From Synergistaceae bacterium (lineage in GTDB: Bacteria; Synergistota; Synergistia; Synergistales; Aminobacteriaceae), in NCBI GenBank assembly GCA_031289165.1, contig JAITPZ010000095.1, forward strand, positions 1 to 11,602: a stretch of DNA of 11,602 bases, given 5' to 3'. A program made the position numbers and the translations under genes. Below, one piece after another: positions 1 through 6,364 of this stretch. Below the pieces are notes generated by a model. That model did no database searches. It was given only the letters and a program-made list of their open reading frames with translations, and was not told the DNA's origin. Numbering within the stretch: the first letter of the stretch is position 1; the number at the start of each line of letters is the position of its first letter.

Positions 1-186
1 TAGCTGTGTCCCCGGTAGTGCAGCGTTCTGCGCTCGATGTTCTTCTCGTCCTTCGCCTGCATCTCGACGATCATTTTTTCGTGACGCTCGCTGCGGCGCA
101 CCTGGACGTCGAGAAACGAGGACTTATCGAGCAGGTATTCGGGGGGGCATTTCGGTAGCGTAATCGTTGCGTCTGTTGATTCTCAT
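1..186 (-). pseudogene. 5' fragment of Rpn/PD-(D/E)XK nuclease-type transposase, decayed
   Basis: The reverse strand starts at an ATG (184-186) after a good GAGGGTG ribosome site and reads MRINRRNDYATEMPP, the characteristic start of Rpn-type PD-(D/E)XK nuclease/transposase proteins. It then hits a stop within 21 codons. One frame over, the sequence continues as EYLLDKSSFLDVQVRR, then IVEMQAKDEKN and IERRTLHYR, which matches the nuclease core of the family (Asp of FLDV, Glu of VEMQ). The frames rejoin if the C7 run at 141-147 loses one base. Even then, roughly 35-40 residues usually found between the RRND start and the PEYL segment are missing, so an internal deletion is likely as well. The gene runs off the left edge. 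Family recognition is from memory of conserved motifs; the frameshift is seen directly. Confidence 0.72.
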
Positions 187-203
187 GTCATCACCCTCGT
201 TTC

Positions 204-212
204 ATTATACTT
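204..212 (-). promoter_or_regulatory. -10 element in front of the Rpn fragment
   Basis: The minus strand carries a perfect TATAAT (complement of 204-209), 17 bp upstream of the Rpn-fragment ATG, with the GAGGGTG ribosome site in between. No convincing -35 hexamer is visible. The 5' signals of the gene look intact although the coding part is broken. Confidence 0.35.
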
Positions 213-303
213 CAGGGAGCGCCGGGCGACATCGGAAGCTGCTTTTTCACGGGTTGCGCCAGCCTTATGGCTGTGCTTTAATTTCCCTGAGCACAGGAAA
301 CCT

Positions 304-411
304 GAGACGGCGCGGTCGATGTTTGCGGACGCGATGGTGCCGGAGCTGATCTCCAGATTTACGGGGCTTTCTGTCGAGAGGATCGAGGCGCTGCAAAATC
401 GCCCCGAATAA
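304..411 (+). pseudogene. C-terminal fragment of an Rpn-family nuclease/transposase
   Basis: In the frame ending at the TAA at 409-411 the sequence reads ETARSMFADAMVPELISRF followed by TGLSVERIEALQ. This is the standard C-terminal tail of Rpn-type transposases (pattern: A+xML..GM..ELIS+.TGLS.EEI..L). Upstream of about 304 the frame has no resemblance to the family and no start codon in a sensible place, so this is an orphan 3' end of about 35 codons. It lies on the opposite strand to the N-terminal fragment at 1-186, so the two are not simply halves of one interrupted gene. Separate copies, or an inversion, would explain the arrangement. The stop codon sits in the loop of a hairpin (400-405 CGCCCC with 413-418 GGGGCG). 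Confidence 0.65.
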
Positions 412-449
412 TGGGGCGCATTGGGACATTGTAAATGTCGGAGGAGGGT

Positions 450-1037
450 ATGATGGAAAAGTCAGAGGACGGAGCGCAGTCCGCCAATCGGAAGCTGCCT
501 GTGAATCCCAACGGCGGGAAGACGTTCGACGAAGGGGAACTCCGGGAGATTTACCTTGCGGGGGGGTGCTTCTGGGGGACGGAGGCGTTTATCGCGCGCG
601 TGCCGGGGGTCGCGACGACAACCGTCGGCTACGCCAACGGGAAGACGGAAAGCCCCACTTATGAGCAGGTCTGTCACGAGGACACGGGGCACGCGGAGAC
701 GGTGCATGTGCTGTACGACCCCCGTAAGCTGCCTCTGAAAAAACTTCTGGACGCGTTTTTCACGATCATCGACCCCCTGAGCAAAAACAAACAGGGGCCT
801 GACGTCGGGACGCAGTACCGCACCGGCGTCTACACCACGGCGCCCGACGACCTGAGCGCGAGCGAGCGCGTCTTTGCGGAACAGGCGGCGAAGTGGGACA
901 GGCCCCTGGCCGTCGAGCTGAAGCCTCTGGAGAACTTTTACCCGGCCGAGGAGTATCACCAGGACTACCTCGAAAAAAATCCGAACGGTTACTGCCACGT
1001 CAACCTCGGGAAGCTGGACGAGCTGGACTCGGAGTAG
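450..1037 (+). CDS. msrA: Peptide-methionine (S)-S-oxide reductase MsrA
   Basis: This enzyme reduces the S-epimer of methionine sulfoxide in oxidised proteins, using thioredoxin-type reductants, and would act in the cytoplasm (no signal peptide seen). The MsrA signature GGCFWGTEAF is present with the catalytic Cys at codon 567-569. It is followed by GVATTTVGYANG, VCHEDTGHAE, the GPDVGTQYRTGVY block, and a C-terminal YHQDYL and NGYCHVN, where a second Cys could resolve the disulfide. About 195 residues is normal for a single-domain MsrA with a short extension, and there is no MsrB domain. Start choice: GGAGGAGG at 440-447 sits just before ATGs at 450 and 453, either of which is favoured; an in-frame ATG at 435 has no ribosome site. 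The gene is 39 bp upstream of the FNT gene and probably co-transcribed. A run of seven G (560-566) directly precedes the catalytic Cys codon. Confidence 0.95.
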   Translation: MMEKSEDGAQSANRKLPVNPNGGKTFDEGELREIYLAGGCFWGTEAFIARVPGVATTTVGYANGKTESPTYEQVCHEDTGHAETVHVLYDPRKLPLKKLLDAFFTIIDPLSKNKQGPDVGTQYRTGVYTTAPDDLSASERVFAEQAAKWDRPLAVELKPLENFYPAEEYHQDYLEKNPNGYCHVNLGKLDELDSE

Positions 1038-1076
1038 AATCGACGCATCATTTCGAACCGACAGGGAGGCGAGTGT

Positions 1077-1922
1077 ATGCAGAAGGAGTTTCTGACTCCG
1101 GCGGAGATCACGGAGAGCTTTGTCGGGACGGGGCAGAAGAAGGCCGGGCTTTCTCCGGTCGATCAGGTCGTTCTGGGCATTCTGGCGGGCGCGTTCATCG
1201 CCTTCGCGTCCGAGGGATCGAACGTGGCGATACACACCATCGAGTCTGTGGGGTTGGGCAAGGCGCTGGCGGGCGCGCTGTTCGCGACGGGGCTGATGCT
1301 GGTCGTCGTCGCGGGCGGGGAGCTTTTCACGGGCAACTGCCTGATGATCGTCGCCTGCGTCGAGCGTAAGATCTCGCCCTTCTCCATGCTGCGGGGGTGG
1401 CTGTGCGTCTACCTCGGCAACTTCATCGGGTCCGTGCTGCTGGCGTATCTGATTCACGGGGGGGGACAGCTCGATTTTTCGGGAGGGCTGCTCGGCGGTT
1501 TCACGCTGAAGCTGGCCGCGTACAAGACGGGGCTGACCTTTACGAAGGGCTTCTGCCTCGGCATCCTCTGCAACTGGCTGGTCTGCCTGGCGGTCTGGAT
1601 GGCCTCGGCCGCGAACGACGTCACCGGCAAGCTGCTGGCCATCTTTTTCCCCATATGGCTTTTTATCACGTCGGGATTTGAACACAGCGTCGCGAACATG
1701 TACTACATCCCCGCCGGCATCATGGCGAAGGCGGTCCCCCTCTACGTCGATCAGGCGCTGAAGCTGGGCGCGACGTCGGAGGCCATCGCCTTTCTGGACT
1801 GGGGCTCGTTTTTAACGCGTAACCTGCTCCCCGTGACGCTGGGGAATATCGTCGGCGGAGGCCTGTTCGTGGGCCTGATCTACTGGTTTATCTACAGAAG
1901 AAAGAGGGAAATTCGAGCATGA
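1077..1922 (+). CDS. Formate/nitrite transporter (FNT) family channel
   Basis: This is a pentameric inner-membrane channel for small monovalent anions (formate, nitrite, hydrosulfide and similar). At 281 residues with about six hydrophobic helices it has the standard FNT size and layout. The omega-loop motif reads GGELFTGN (residues 80-87). The second diagnostic block is SGFEHSVANMYYIP, placing the conserved pore histidine at residue 203. The segment FCLGILCNWLVCLAVWM also matches FocA/FdhC-type proteins. The substrate cannot be read from the sequence; the 4-bp overlap (ATGA) with folD downstream favours formate, because formate and FolD meet in tetrahydrofolate one-carbon metabolism. A hydrosulfide or nitrite channel remains possible. 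The start is supported by AGGGAGG about 7 bp before the ATG. The gene contains an unusual run of eight G (1458-1465) encoding part of an HGGGQ loop. Confidence 0.93.
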   Translation: MQKEFLTPAEITESFVGTGQKKAGLSPVDQVVLGILAGAFIAFASEGSNVAIHTIESVGLGKALAGALFATGLMLVVVAGGELFTGNCLMIVACVERKISPFSMLRGWLCVYLGNFIGSVLLAYLIHGGGQLDFSGGLLGGFTLKLAAYKTGLTFTKGFCLGILCNWLVCLAVWMASAANDVTGKLLAIFFPIWLFITSGFEHSVANMYYIPAGIMAKAVPLYVDQALKLGATSEAIAFLDWGSFLTRNLLPVTLGNIVGGGLFVGLIYWFIYRRKREIRA

Positions 1923-2785
1923 CGACGATCATGAAGGGCGCGGAGGTCGCCGCGCGGATGAGGGAAGCTCTGGAGCGGGACCTGGCGGCTCTGAGGCGGA
2001 GAAATATCGAGCCCAAACTGGCCATCGTGCGCGTCGGCTCGCGCCCTGACGACCTGGCGTACGAGCGGGGGGCGCTCAAACGCTTCGAGGGGCTGGGCAT
2101 CGCGGCGCAGGTATTCGAGTTTCCGGAGACCGTCGACCAGGAGTCCTTCGCGGCCGCCTTTGCCGGGATCGACGCGTCGCCGGACGTTCACGGAATTCTG
2201 CTGTTTCGCCCCCTGCCGAAGCACCTCGACGAGGAGGCGATCAAAAAGGCGATCGACCCCCTGAAGGACGTCGATGGAATGAGCCCCCTCAGCGCCGCGA
2301 AGGTGTTCTCCGGCGCGGAGGACGGGTTCGCCCCCTGCACGCCGTCGGCCGTGATGGAGATGCTGGACCATTACGACTTGGACCCCGCGGGGAAAAACGT
2401 CGTCGTCGTCGGGCGCAGCATGGTCGTCGGACGCCCTCTGGCGATGCTGATGCTGATGCGGAACGCGACCGTCACGATCTGTCACACAAAAACGCGAAAC
2501 ATGGAGGAGATCTGCAAAAGGGCCGACATCGTCGTCGCGGCCGCGGGAAAGGCCCGAATGCTCTCACCCGCTTTCGTCTCGGAGAAGTCCGCAGTCGTCG
2601 ATGTCGGCATCAATGTAGAGGACGGGAAACTCTGCGGAGACGTGGACTACGACGTCGTCGCCCCGCAGGTCTCCATGATCAGCCCCGTCCCCGGCGGAGT
2701 CGGAGCCGTGACGACCTCCGTCCTGGCAAAACACGTCCTGAAGGCGGCCGACCTGCTGAACAGGCGGAGAACGAATTTCGCGTAA
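1919..2785 (+). CDS. folD: FolD-family methylenetetrahydrofolate dehydrogenase/cyclohydrolase, variant active site
   Basis: FolD interconverts 5,10-methylene-, methenyl- and 10-formyl-tetrahydrofolate in the cytoplasm. The whole family frame is here in 288 residues: substrate domain with PKLAIVRVGSRPDD, the KDVDGMSP motif (residues 116-123), FAPCTPSAVMEML, the nucleotide-binding segment VVVVGRSMVVGRPLAMLML, and the C-terminal PVPGGVGAVTTSVL. Two usual catalytic positions differ. In the YxxxK motif the sequence is Y48-E-R-G-A52, so the lysine is replaced by alanine, with K54 two residues on. The Gln of the usual VQLPLP motif is Phe96 in LLFRPLP. The Asp of KDVDG (Asp119) is kept. I recall similar YERGA-type FolD proteins in anaerobic Firmicutes, so this is probably a subfamily rather than damage. 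Dehydrogenase activity is plausible; cyclohydrolase activity is uncertain. Its start overlaps the FNT stop by 4 bp. Confidence 0.92.
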   Translation: MTTIMKGAEVAARMREALERDLAALRRRNIEPKLAIVRVGSRPDDLAYERGALKRFEGLGIAAQVFEFPETVDQESFAAAFAGIDASPDVHGILLFRPLPKHLDEEAIKKAIDPLKDVDGMSPLSAAKVFSGAEDGFAPCTPSAVMEMLDHYDLDPAGKNVVVVGRSMVVGRPLAMLMLMRNATVTICHTKTRNMEEICKRADIVVAAAGKARMLSPAFVSEKSAVVDVGINVEDGKLCGDVDYDVVAPQVSMISPVPGGVGAVTTSVLAKHVLKAADLLNRRRTNFA

Positions 2786-2891
2786 TGAAAAGGCCGTCGG
2801 ATCAGGAGCTCGAACTTCTGTTGCGCGATCTGGAATCAGACAGGATCGAGCGCAAGAGGTCTTTCAGAGATGACGCCCCAAACAGGGCGCG
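2785..2891 (+). pseudogene. 5' stub of an AlbA_2/Schlafen-type ATP-binding (putative DNA-binding) protein
   Basis: The ATG shares its A with the folD stop (TAATG), a translational-coupling arrangement. The first 37 or so codons read DQELELLLRDLESDRIERKR, SFRDDAPNRARQA. This closely follows the start of a common family whose N-terminus runs roughly LLSDLESDRVERK..LSDKDKIRQAICAFAND (AlbA_2/Schlafen-like domain, often with a helicase or winged-helix C-terminus). The match ends at about 2890, exactly where the antisense 3' end of the symporter begins (its stop is 2892-2894). The frame stays open to 3090, but that extension is only antisense of the symporter. I therefore read it as the surviving 5' end of a gene truncated by a rearrangement. 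A hybrid peptide of 101 residues could still be made. Family assignment rests on a short motif. Confidence 0.6.
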
Positions 2892-4430
2892 TCAGGCCTT
2901 TGATTTCAATTCGGAGAATTCCGCCTCCTGGTTCTTTGGGGGCGGCAGGACGAGCGAGAGCGCCATCACGACGAAGGCCAGCAGAATGCCGCAGGTGGTG
3001 GCGTTCAGTTTTGTGAAGCCGAAGTCCACCAGATGGGTCGCGGTGTCGAGTTTGCCCACGAGAAGGTTGACCGACGGCGCAGCCCTGTAGAAGGTGCAAA
3101 AAAGCGTCAGCACCACGCCGCATACGGAGGAAAGCAGCGCTCCTGCGTTGGACGCGCGTCGCGTGAACAGGCCGAAGACCAGCGGCGCGGCCAGGGAGAC
3201 GCTCATCAGCGAGTAGAAGATCGTCAGGGCAGAGATGATGCTGTCCAGGAAGAGCGCGAATATGATGCCGAGAAGCCCCGACGCGAGGGTGACGACGCGG
3301 GTCATTCCGAGCAGGGCCCTGTCTTCGATCGCGGGGTTCAGGAACGTCCTGTAGAGGTCGTTGGAGACGGACGTCGCCAGCATGTAGAGCACCGCGTCGG
3401 CCGTGCTGACCTCTGCCGCGAAAATGGCCGCCAGCGCCAGCGTGGCGATGCCGAAGGGCATCATCTCCTTCATGGCGGTGGGCAGGGCCAGGTCGGGACG
3501 GCTCAGGTCGGGAAAGCACGCGAAGGCCGCCATGCCGATGACGACGGGGATAATCGCGAAAAAGAGCTGAACGACGCCGTTGACCGCCGTTCCCACCTTT
3601 ATGGCCCGCTCGTCGCGCGCTCCGAATACCTTGCCGATCAATCCCGGCGAGATGAAGAACGAGGGGACCAGCATCACCAGATAGCCGATGATGACGGTTG
3701 TCCCGATGCCGCCCATGGAGAAGTAATCGGGAAGAACGCCGGCGTCCGCCCCGGCCAGGTTTTGGCTCACCTTTTCGACCAGCCCGCTCCATCCTCCCAT
3801 GAAGGACCAGACGCAGGGGAGGGCGACCAGGAAGCCGGCGAGGATGACCACGACCTCGACGAGGTTGACGATCGCCGCAGAGAGCAGACCGCCGGCCATG
3901 AAGTAAAGCGTCGTGACGACCGCGCCCACGATGACGCCCGCCTCCTTCGGCACCTCGGCGACGACCTCGAGAATCCAGGCGATGCCCAGAAGCTGTCCGG
4001 AAAAGAGCGCCAGCGTTCCGACCGCCATCATGCCGGAGAAAAGACCGCGGAACGTCCTGCTGTAGCGCCTGTCCAGATAGTCTCCGAGCGTGTAGAGGTT
4101 GTGGCGGCAGGCGATGCGCCATATGCGCGGCCCCACCAGGAAGGCCAGGATCATCGACCCGATGCCCGCGCTGCCGATCCACCACCAGGCCGACACCCCG
4201 GACCGGTACGCGATGGCCGCGACGCCGACGGTGGACCCCGCCCCGATGTTGGCCGCGATCAGCGTCGTGAACAGCAGCCCCGCGGAGAGCCTGCGCCCCG
4301 CGACGAAAAATCCGGAAGAATTTTTGACCCTGCCGCCGACGAACCAGCCGATCAAAATCAGAAGAACCGCATAGCCCATGATCGCCTGAACGTATCCGTT
4401 GCTCGTCAGCAGCCCAATGAATTGCGTCAC
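2892..4430 (-). CDS. Sodium:solute symporter (SSS family)
   Basis: This is a Na+-coupled inner-membrane transporter of the SSS family (relatives carry proline, pantothenate, acetate, sugars and others). The 512-residue protein is almost wholly hydrophobic with about 13 predicted helices, the usual size for the family. Family features in order: an N-terminal helix, the cytoplasmic GFFVAGRRLSAG segment (about residues 40-51), LIAANIGAGSTVGVAAIAY in the second helix, the YTLGDYLDRRYSR loop, and LALAAIFAAEVSTADAVL with FLNPAIEDRALL later. The substrate cannot be deduced. The start is a GTG (4428-4430), chosen because GGGGAGGT lies 7-8 bp upstream and no in-frame ATG has such a site. The gene stands alone, opposite to both neighbours, and its 3' end abuts the truncated AlbA_2-type stub, so it may have been placed here by a rearrangement. 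Confidence 0.92.
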   Translation of the reverse strand: MTQFIGLLTSNGYVQAIMGYAVLLILIGWFVGGRVKNSSGFFVAGRRLSAGLLFTTLIAANIGAGSTVGVAAIAYRSGVSAWWWIGSAGIGSMILAFLVGPRIWRIACRHNLYTLGDYLDRRYSRTFRGLFSGMMAVGTLALFSGQLLGIAWILEVVAEVPKEAGVIVGAVVTTLYFMAGGLLSAAIVNLVEVVVILAGFLVALPCVWSFMGGWSGLVEKVSQNLAGADAGVLPDYFSMGGIGTTVIIGYLVMLVPSFFISPGLIGKVFGARDERAIKVGTAVNGVVQLFFAIIPVVIGMAAFACFPDLSRPDLALPTAMKEMMPFGIATLALAAIFAAEVSTADAVLYMLATSVSNDLYRTFLNPAIEDRALLGMTRVVTLASGLLGIIFALFLDSIISALTIFYSLMSVSLAAPLVFGLFTRRASNAGALLSSVCGVVLTLFCTFYRAAPSVNLLVGKLDTATHLVDFGFTKLNATTCGILLAFVVMALSLVLPPPKNQEAEFSELKSKA

Positions 4431-4519
4431 TCGAATGACCTCCCCGGAAAATTTCAGAAATAATTTTTTCGATATGTGCGCGAACGCGCCTCTGCCGCAT
4501 CACGGACGCGGCGGAGCCT

Positions 4520-4525
4520 ATTATA
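4520..4525 (-). promoter_or_regulatory. Candidate -10 for the sodium:solute symporter
   Basis: The minus strand reads GATATAATAGG, a perfect TATAAT about 90 bp upstream of the GTG start of the symporter. A matching -35 is weak in this GC-rich stretch. It is the best -10 in the leader on this strand. Confidence 0.4.
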
Positions 4526-4568
4526 TCGGAAATCGGCCCGGCGCGTCGGCGAGAGGCGCATATTTTCG

Positions 4569-4598
4569 CTGACTTTTTCGCCGAAGATTTGCTATGCT
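4569..4598 (+). promoter_or_regulatory. Candidate promoter P1 for the unknown gene
   Basis: CTGACT (4569-4574), an 18-bp spacer and TATGCT (4593-4598). The -10 is preceded by TG one base away (4590-4591), giving an extended -10. It would leave a leader of about 180 nt before the ATG at 4786. Confidence 0.4.
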
Positions 4599-4684
4599 GT
4601 CGGAACCGGGGACGTAAAAAGAGAGACGGATGTGAGGAGAAGCGGATTTTTTCGACAAATTCAGAGTGAGCTGATTCTCTTAAA

Positions 4685-4693
4685 TGTTATACT
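4685..4693 (+). promoter_or_regulatory. Candidate promoter P2 for the unknown gene (extended -10)
   Basis: TGTTATACT is a clean extended -10 (TG, one base, TATACT). No good -35 lies 16-18 bp upstream, which is tolerated by extended -10 promoters. Transcription would start near 4700, about 85 nt before the ATG. Together with P1 it suggests tandem promoters. Confidence 0.4.
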
Positions 4694-4785
4694 TGACGGG
4701 AAGGTCACCGTATTTTTTGCGATGCCAAAGACGGGCCGGAGGCGGGAGGCGCCGTACCTTGGAATCATTCAGGGGAGATTTGCCT

Positions 4786-6213
4786 ATGACTGAAAAAATT
4801 GTGTTCAGACGTTGGGTGGAAGTGCCGGATGTCGTCAGGACGGGCGAAGAAATGGAAAAAATTTCCGGAAGATACCTGGAATACGTCGCTTCCGGAAAGA
4901 ACGAGGATAAATCCAAAGCCAGGAAAGAGTGGAAGCAGCTTTCGGACAAGTACTGGGACCTTGTGGGCGCCCTTGTGGATGCTCAGACGGAGTCGTTTCC
5001 CGACCGCCTTTTCTTTGACGACGAAGAGCGTCTTTTTATCGATTTCGGCTTTCTGAACGACACGGTGACGCCAAAGAACGCTAAATTCGATCCCGCGGAG
5101 GCTCTGGCGCGCAAAACCGGGTCGGGCATCTTTCAGTATCAGACCTTTTCGGACTTTATAGCGGAATGCTGGGCGATGATCACCCGGCAGTCCGTCCCCG
5201 GCCCGGTCTGCGCCTCCGGCGCCGTCAGGGCGGAGGACCTGGAGGCACAGCTGAAGGGTCTGCAGGAGAAGCGCGACGCGGAAATGGAGAAGATCGTCTC
5301 CCGGTGCGCGAACATGACGCCGGGGGACGCGGAGAAAATCGCCTCCACCCTCGACGGGTGCCTCATAAACGCCACGAAGGTCGAGATGCGCACCAAAGAG
5401 TTTCGCGAGGCCCCGGAGGACGTCAAACAGGCGATGTCGCAGGATCGTTTCCGCTACAGCGAGGCGGAACACGCGATGACGACGCAGCTCTCCATCGCCC
5501 AGAAGGACGAAGAGGATCCCCTTGGGTTGCCGGAGGCCGAGATGTTCATGGCGCTGCACGAGTCGACCGGAATCATGGCGCGGAAGATCGTGTACAGCCG
5601 CCAGGACGAGGACAAGGCCCGGGTGCGCGCGAAGAAGGTCGCGGACGCCTGCGGGCAGTTTTCACAGCAGATGATGCGCAGAGAACTTAAAAATATGCTG
5701 CTCAAAAAGAAGGAGTACATGGCCGTTCCCGCGAAGGTCGCCCGGTGCGAGCAGTCGCTTCTGTGCCCTCAGGACTCCGAGCCCATGTCGTACGAGGCCG
5801 CGTCCCGAATGGTGGAGGAATTGTGCGACATGGACATGGACATGTTCGCGGTCCCGCGTATTCGCATGTACGGGGTTCCGCGCGTGATCTTCATCCCCGG
5901 CCAGGGGCTTGGGACGTACGACTGGGGGGATCACACGATCCTCCTGCCGATGTTTCCGACCACGTCCGCCGAGAAGTCTCTGGCCTACGCGCTCGGGACG
6001 TTTCGATGGGACAGCGACGAGGATCGAGTGCTCAAGAACACCTATGAACACATTAAGGAAAACCGGGGCAAGTCCATCCTGGAGATGGCCTCGTCGTTTT
6101 ACAAAGACTATTTTTTGTGGCTGACCAAGGAAAAGAGGGGATATCGCATTTTGCCGCGCGATACTCATAAGACGTTTATTCAGATGTTCGCGCCTCGCAG
6201 GCCGGAGGTCTGA
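4786..6213 (+). CDS. Protein of unknown function, 475 residues
   Basis: I do not recognise this protein. The start at 4786 is set by AGGGGAG (4771-4777) at good spacing; the frame is open further left but without a ribosome site. The N-terminal third (1-130) is mixed, with a compact DRLFFDDEERLFIDFGFLND segment cut here only by its charged flanks. Residues of about 140-320 are rich in charged and Met/Ala residues and should form long helices, possibly a coiled coil (for example the EDLEAQLKGLQEKRDAEMEK stretch). From about 340 a MDMDMF sequence leads into a more globular C-terminal part with VPRIRMYGVPRVIFIPGQG, YDWGDHTILLPM and a basic tail. There is no signal peptide, membrane segment, P-loop or metal-protease motif, so it is probably cytoplasmic. 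It is transcribed alone, with tandem promoter candidates upstream. Codon use and GC are like its neighbours, so it is very likely a real gene. Confidence 0.85.
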   Translation: MTEKIVFRRWVEVPDVVRTGEEMEKISGRYLEYVASGKNEDKSKARKEWKQLSDKYWDLVGALVDAQTESFPDRLFFDDEERLFIDFGFLNDTVTPKNAKFDPAEALARKTGSGIFQYQTFSDFIAECWAMITRQSVPGPVCASGAVRAEDLEAQLKGLQEKRDAEMEKIVSRCANMTPGDAEKIASTLDGCLINATKVEMRTKEFREAPEDVKQAMSQDRFRYSEAEHAMTTQLSIAQKDEEDPLGLPEAEMFMALHESTGIMARKIVYSRQDEDKARVRAKKVADACGQFSQQMMRRELKNMLLKKKEYMAVPAKVARCEQSLLCPQDSEPMSYEAASRMVEELCDMDMDMFAVPRIRMYGVPRVIFIPGQGLGTYDWGDHTILLPMFPTTSAEKSLAYALGTFRWDSDEDRVLKNTYEHIKENRGKSILEMASSFYKDYFLWLTKEKRGYRILPRDTHKTFIQMFAPRRPEV

Positions 6214-6364
6214 TTTTGGGCGGCGGGATGCCGGGAAAGCGGGGAGGCTCCGTTGAACTCCCCGGGAGCGGGTCGGCCTTTGCGCCTGTGGAGCGTTCCT
6301 CGTTTCTGAGTTGTAATCGATCTTCCCGGGAAATTCTGGAAGATTTTGGAAAGAAGGGTGCATT

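Larger units (their letters stand above)
4431..4785. other. Divergent intergenic region with promoters on both strands
   Basis: The 355 bp between the symporter and the unknown gene contain no coding sequence I can support. The stretch holds a symporter-side -10, two extended -10 elements facing right, and a small perfect inverted repeat (4478-4482 GCGCG with 4485-4489 CGCGC) in the symporter leader. It is visibly more AT-rich in patches than the flanking genes. No riboswitch, tRNA or terminator pattern was recognised. Confidence 0.6.

Noticed and set aside
226..300. Stem-loop-rich stretch (CAGCC/GGCTG, GTGCT/AGCAC) as a tRNA or small RNA
   Set aside because: No cloverleaf or T-loop pattern, and the stems are only 5 bp; more likely remains of the flanking mobile-gene fragments.
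400..418. Hairpin CGCCCC/GGGGCG as a terminator between the Rpn remnant and msrA
   Set aside because: Only 6 bp and no U-run on the plus strand; on the minus strand only four T follow. It could be incidental.
462..1685. Long minus-strand open frame (407 codons) over msrA and the FNT gene
   Set aside because: It is antisense to two well-recognised genes, has an Arg/Gln-rich random composition and no family features; long shadow frames are common in GC-rich DNA.
2872..2894. GACGCCC/GGGCGCGTC inverted repeat near the symporter stop as a bidirectional terminator
   Set aside because: The stem needs a two-base bulge and no T-run follows; it coincides with the proposed breakpoint and coding remnant.
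3033..4463. Plus-strand frame of 476 codons opposite the symporter
   Set aside because: Highly charged low-information translation, antisense to a clear SSS-family gene.
2836..4503. Second minus-strand frame of 555 codons over the symporter
   Set aside because: Same strand but another frame than the hydrophobic symporter. It reads as Arg/Gly/His-rich nonsense, without helices or motifs.
6323..6332. Perfect palindrome TTCCCGGGAA upstream of the LamB/YcsF gene as an operator
   Set aside because: A 10-bp palindrome alone is expected by chance in GC-rich DNA, and there is no second copy or regulator gene nearby.
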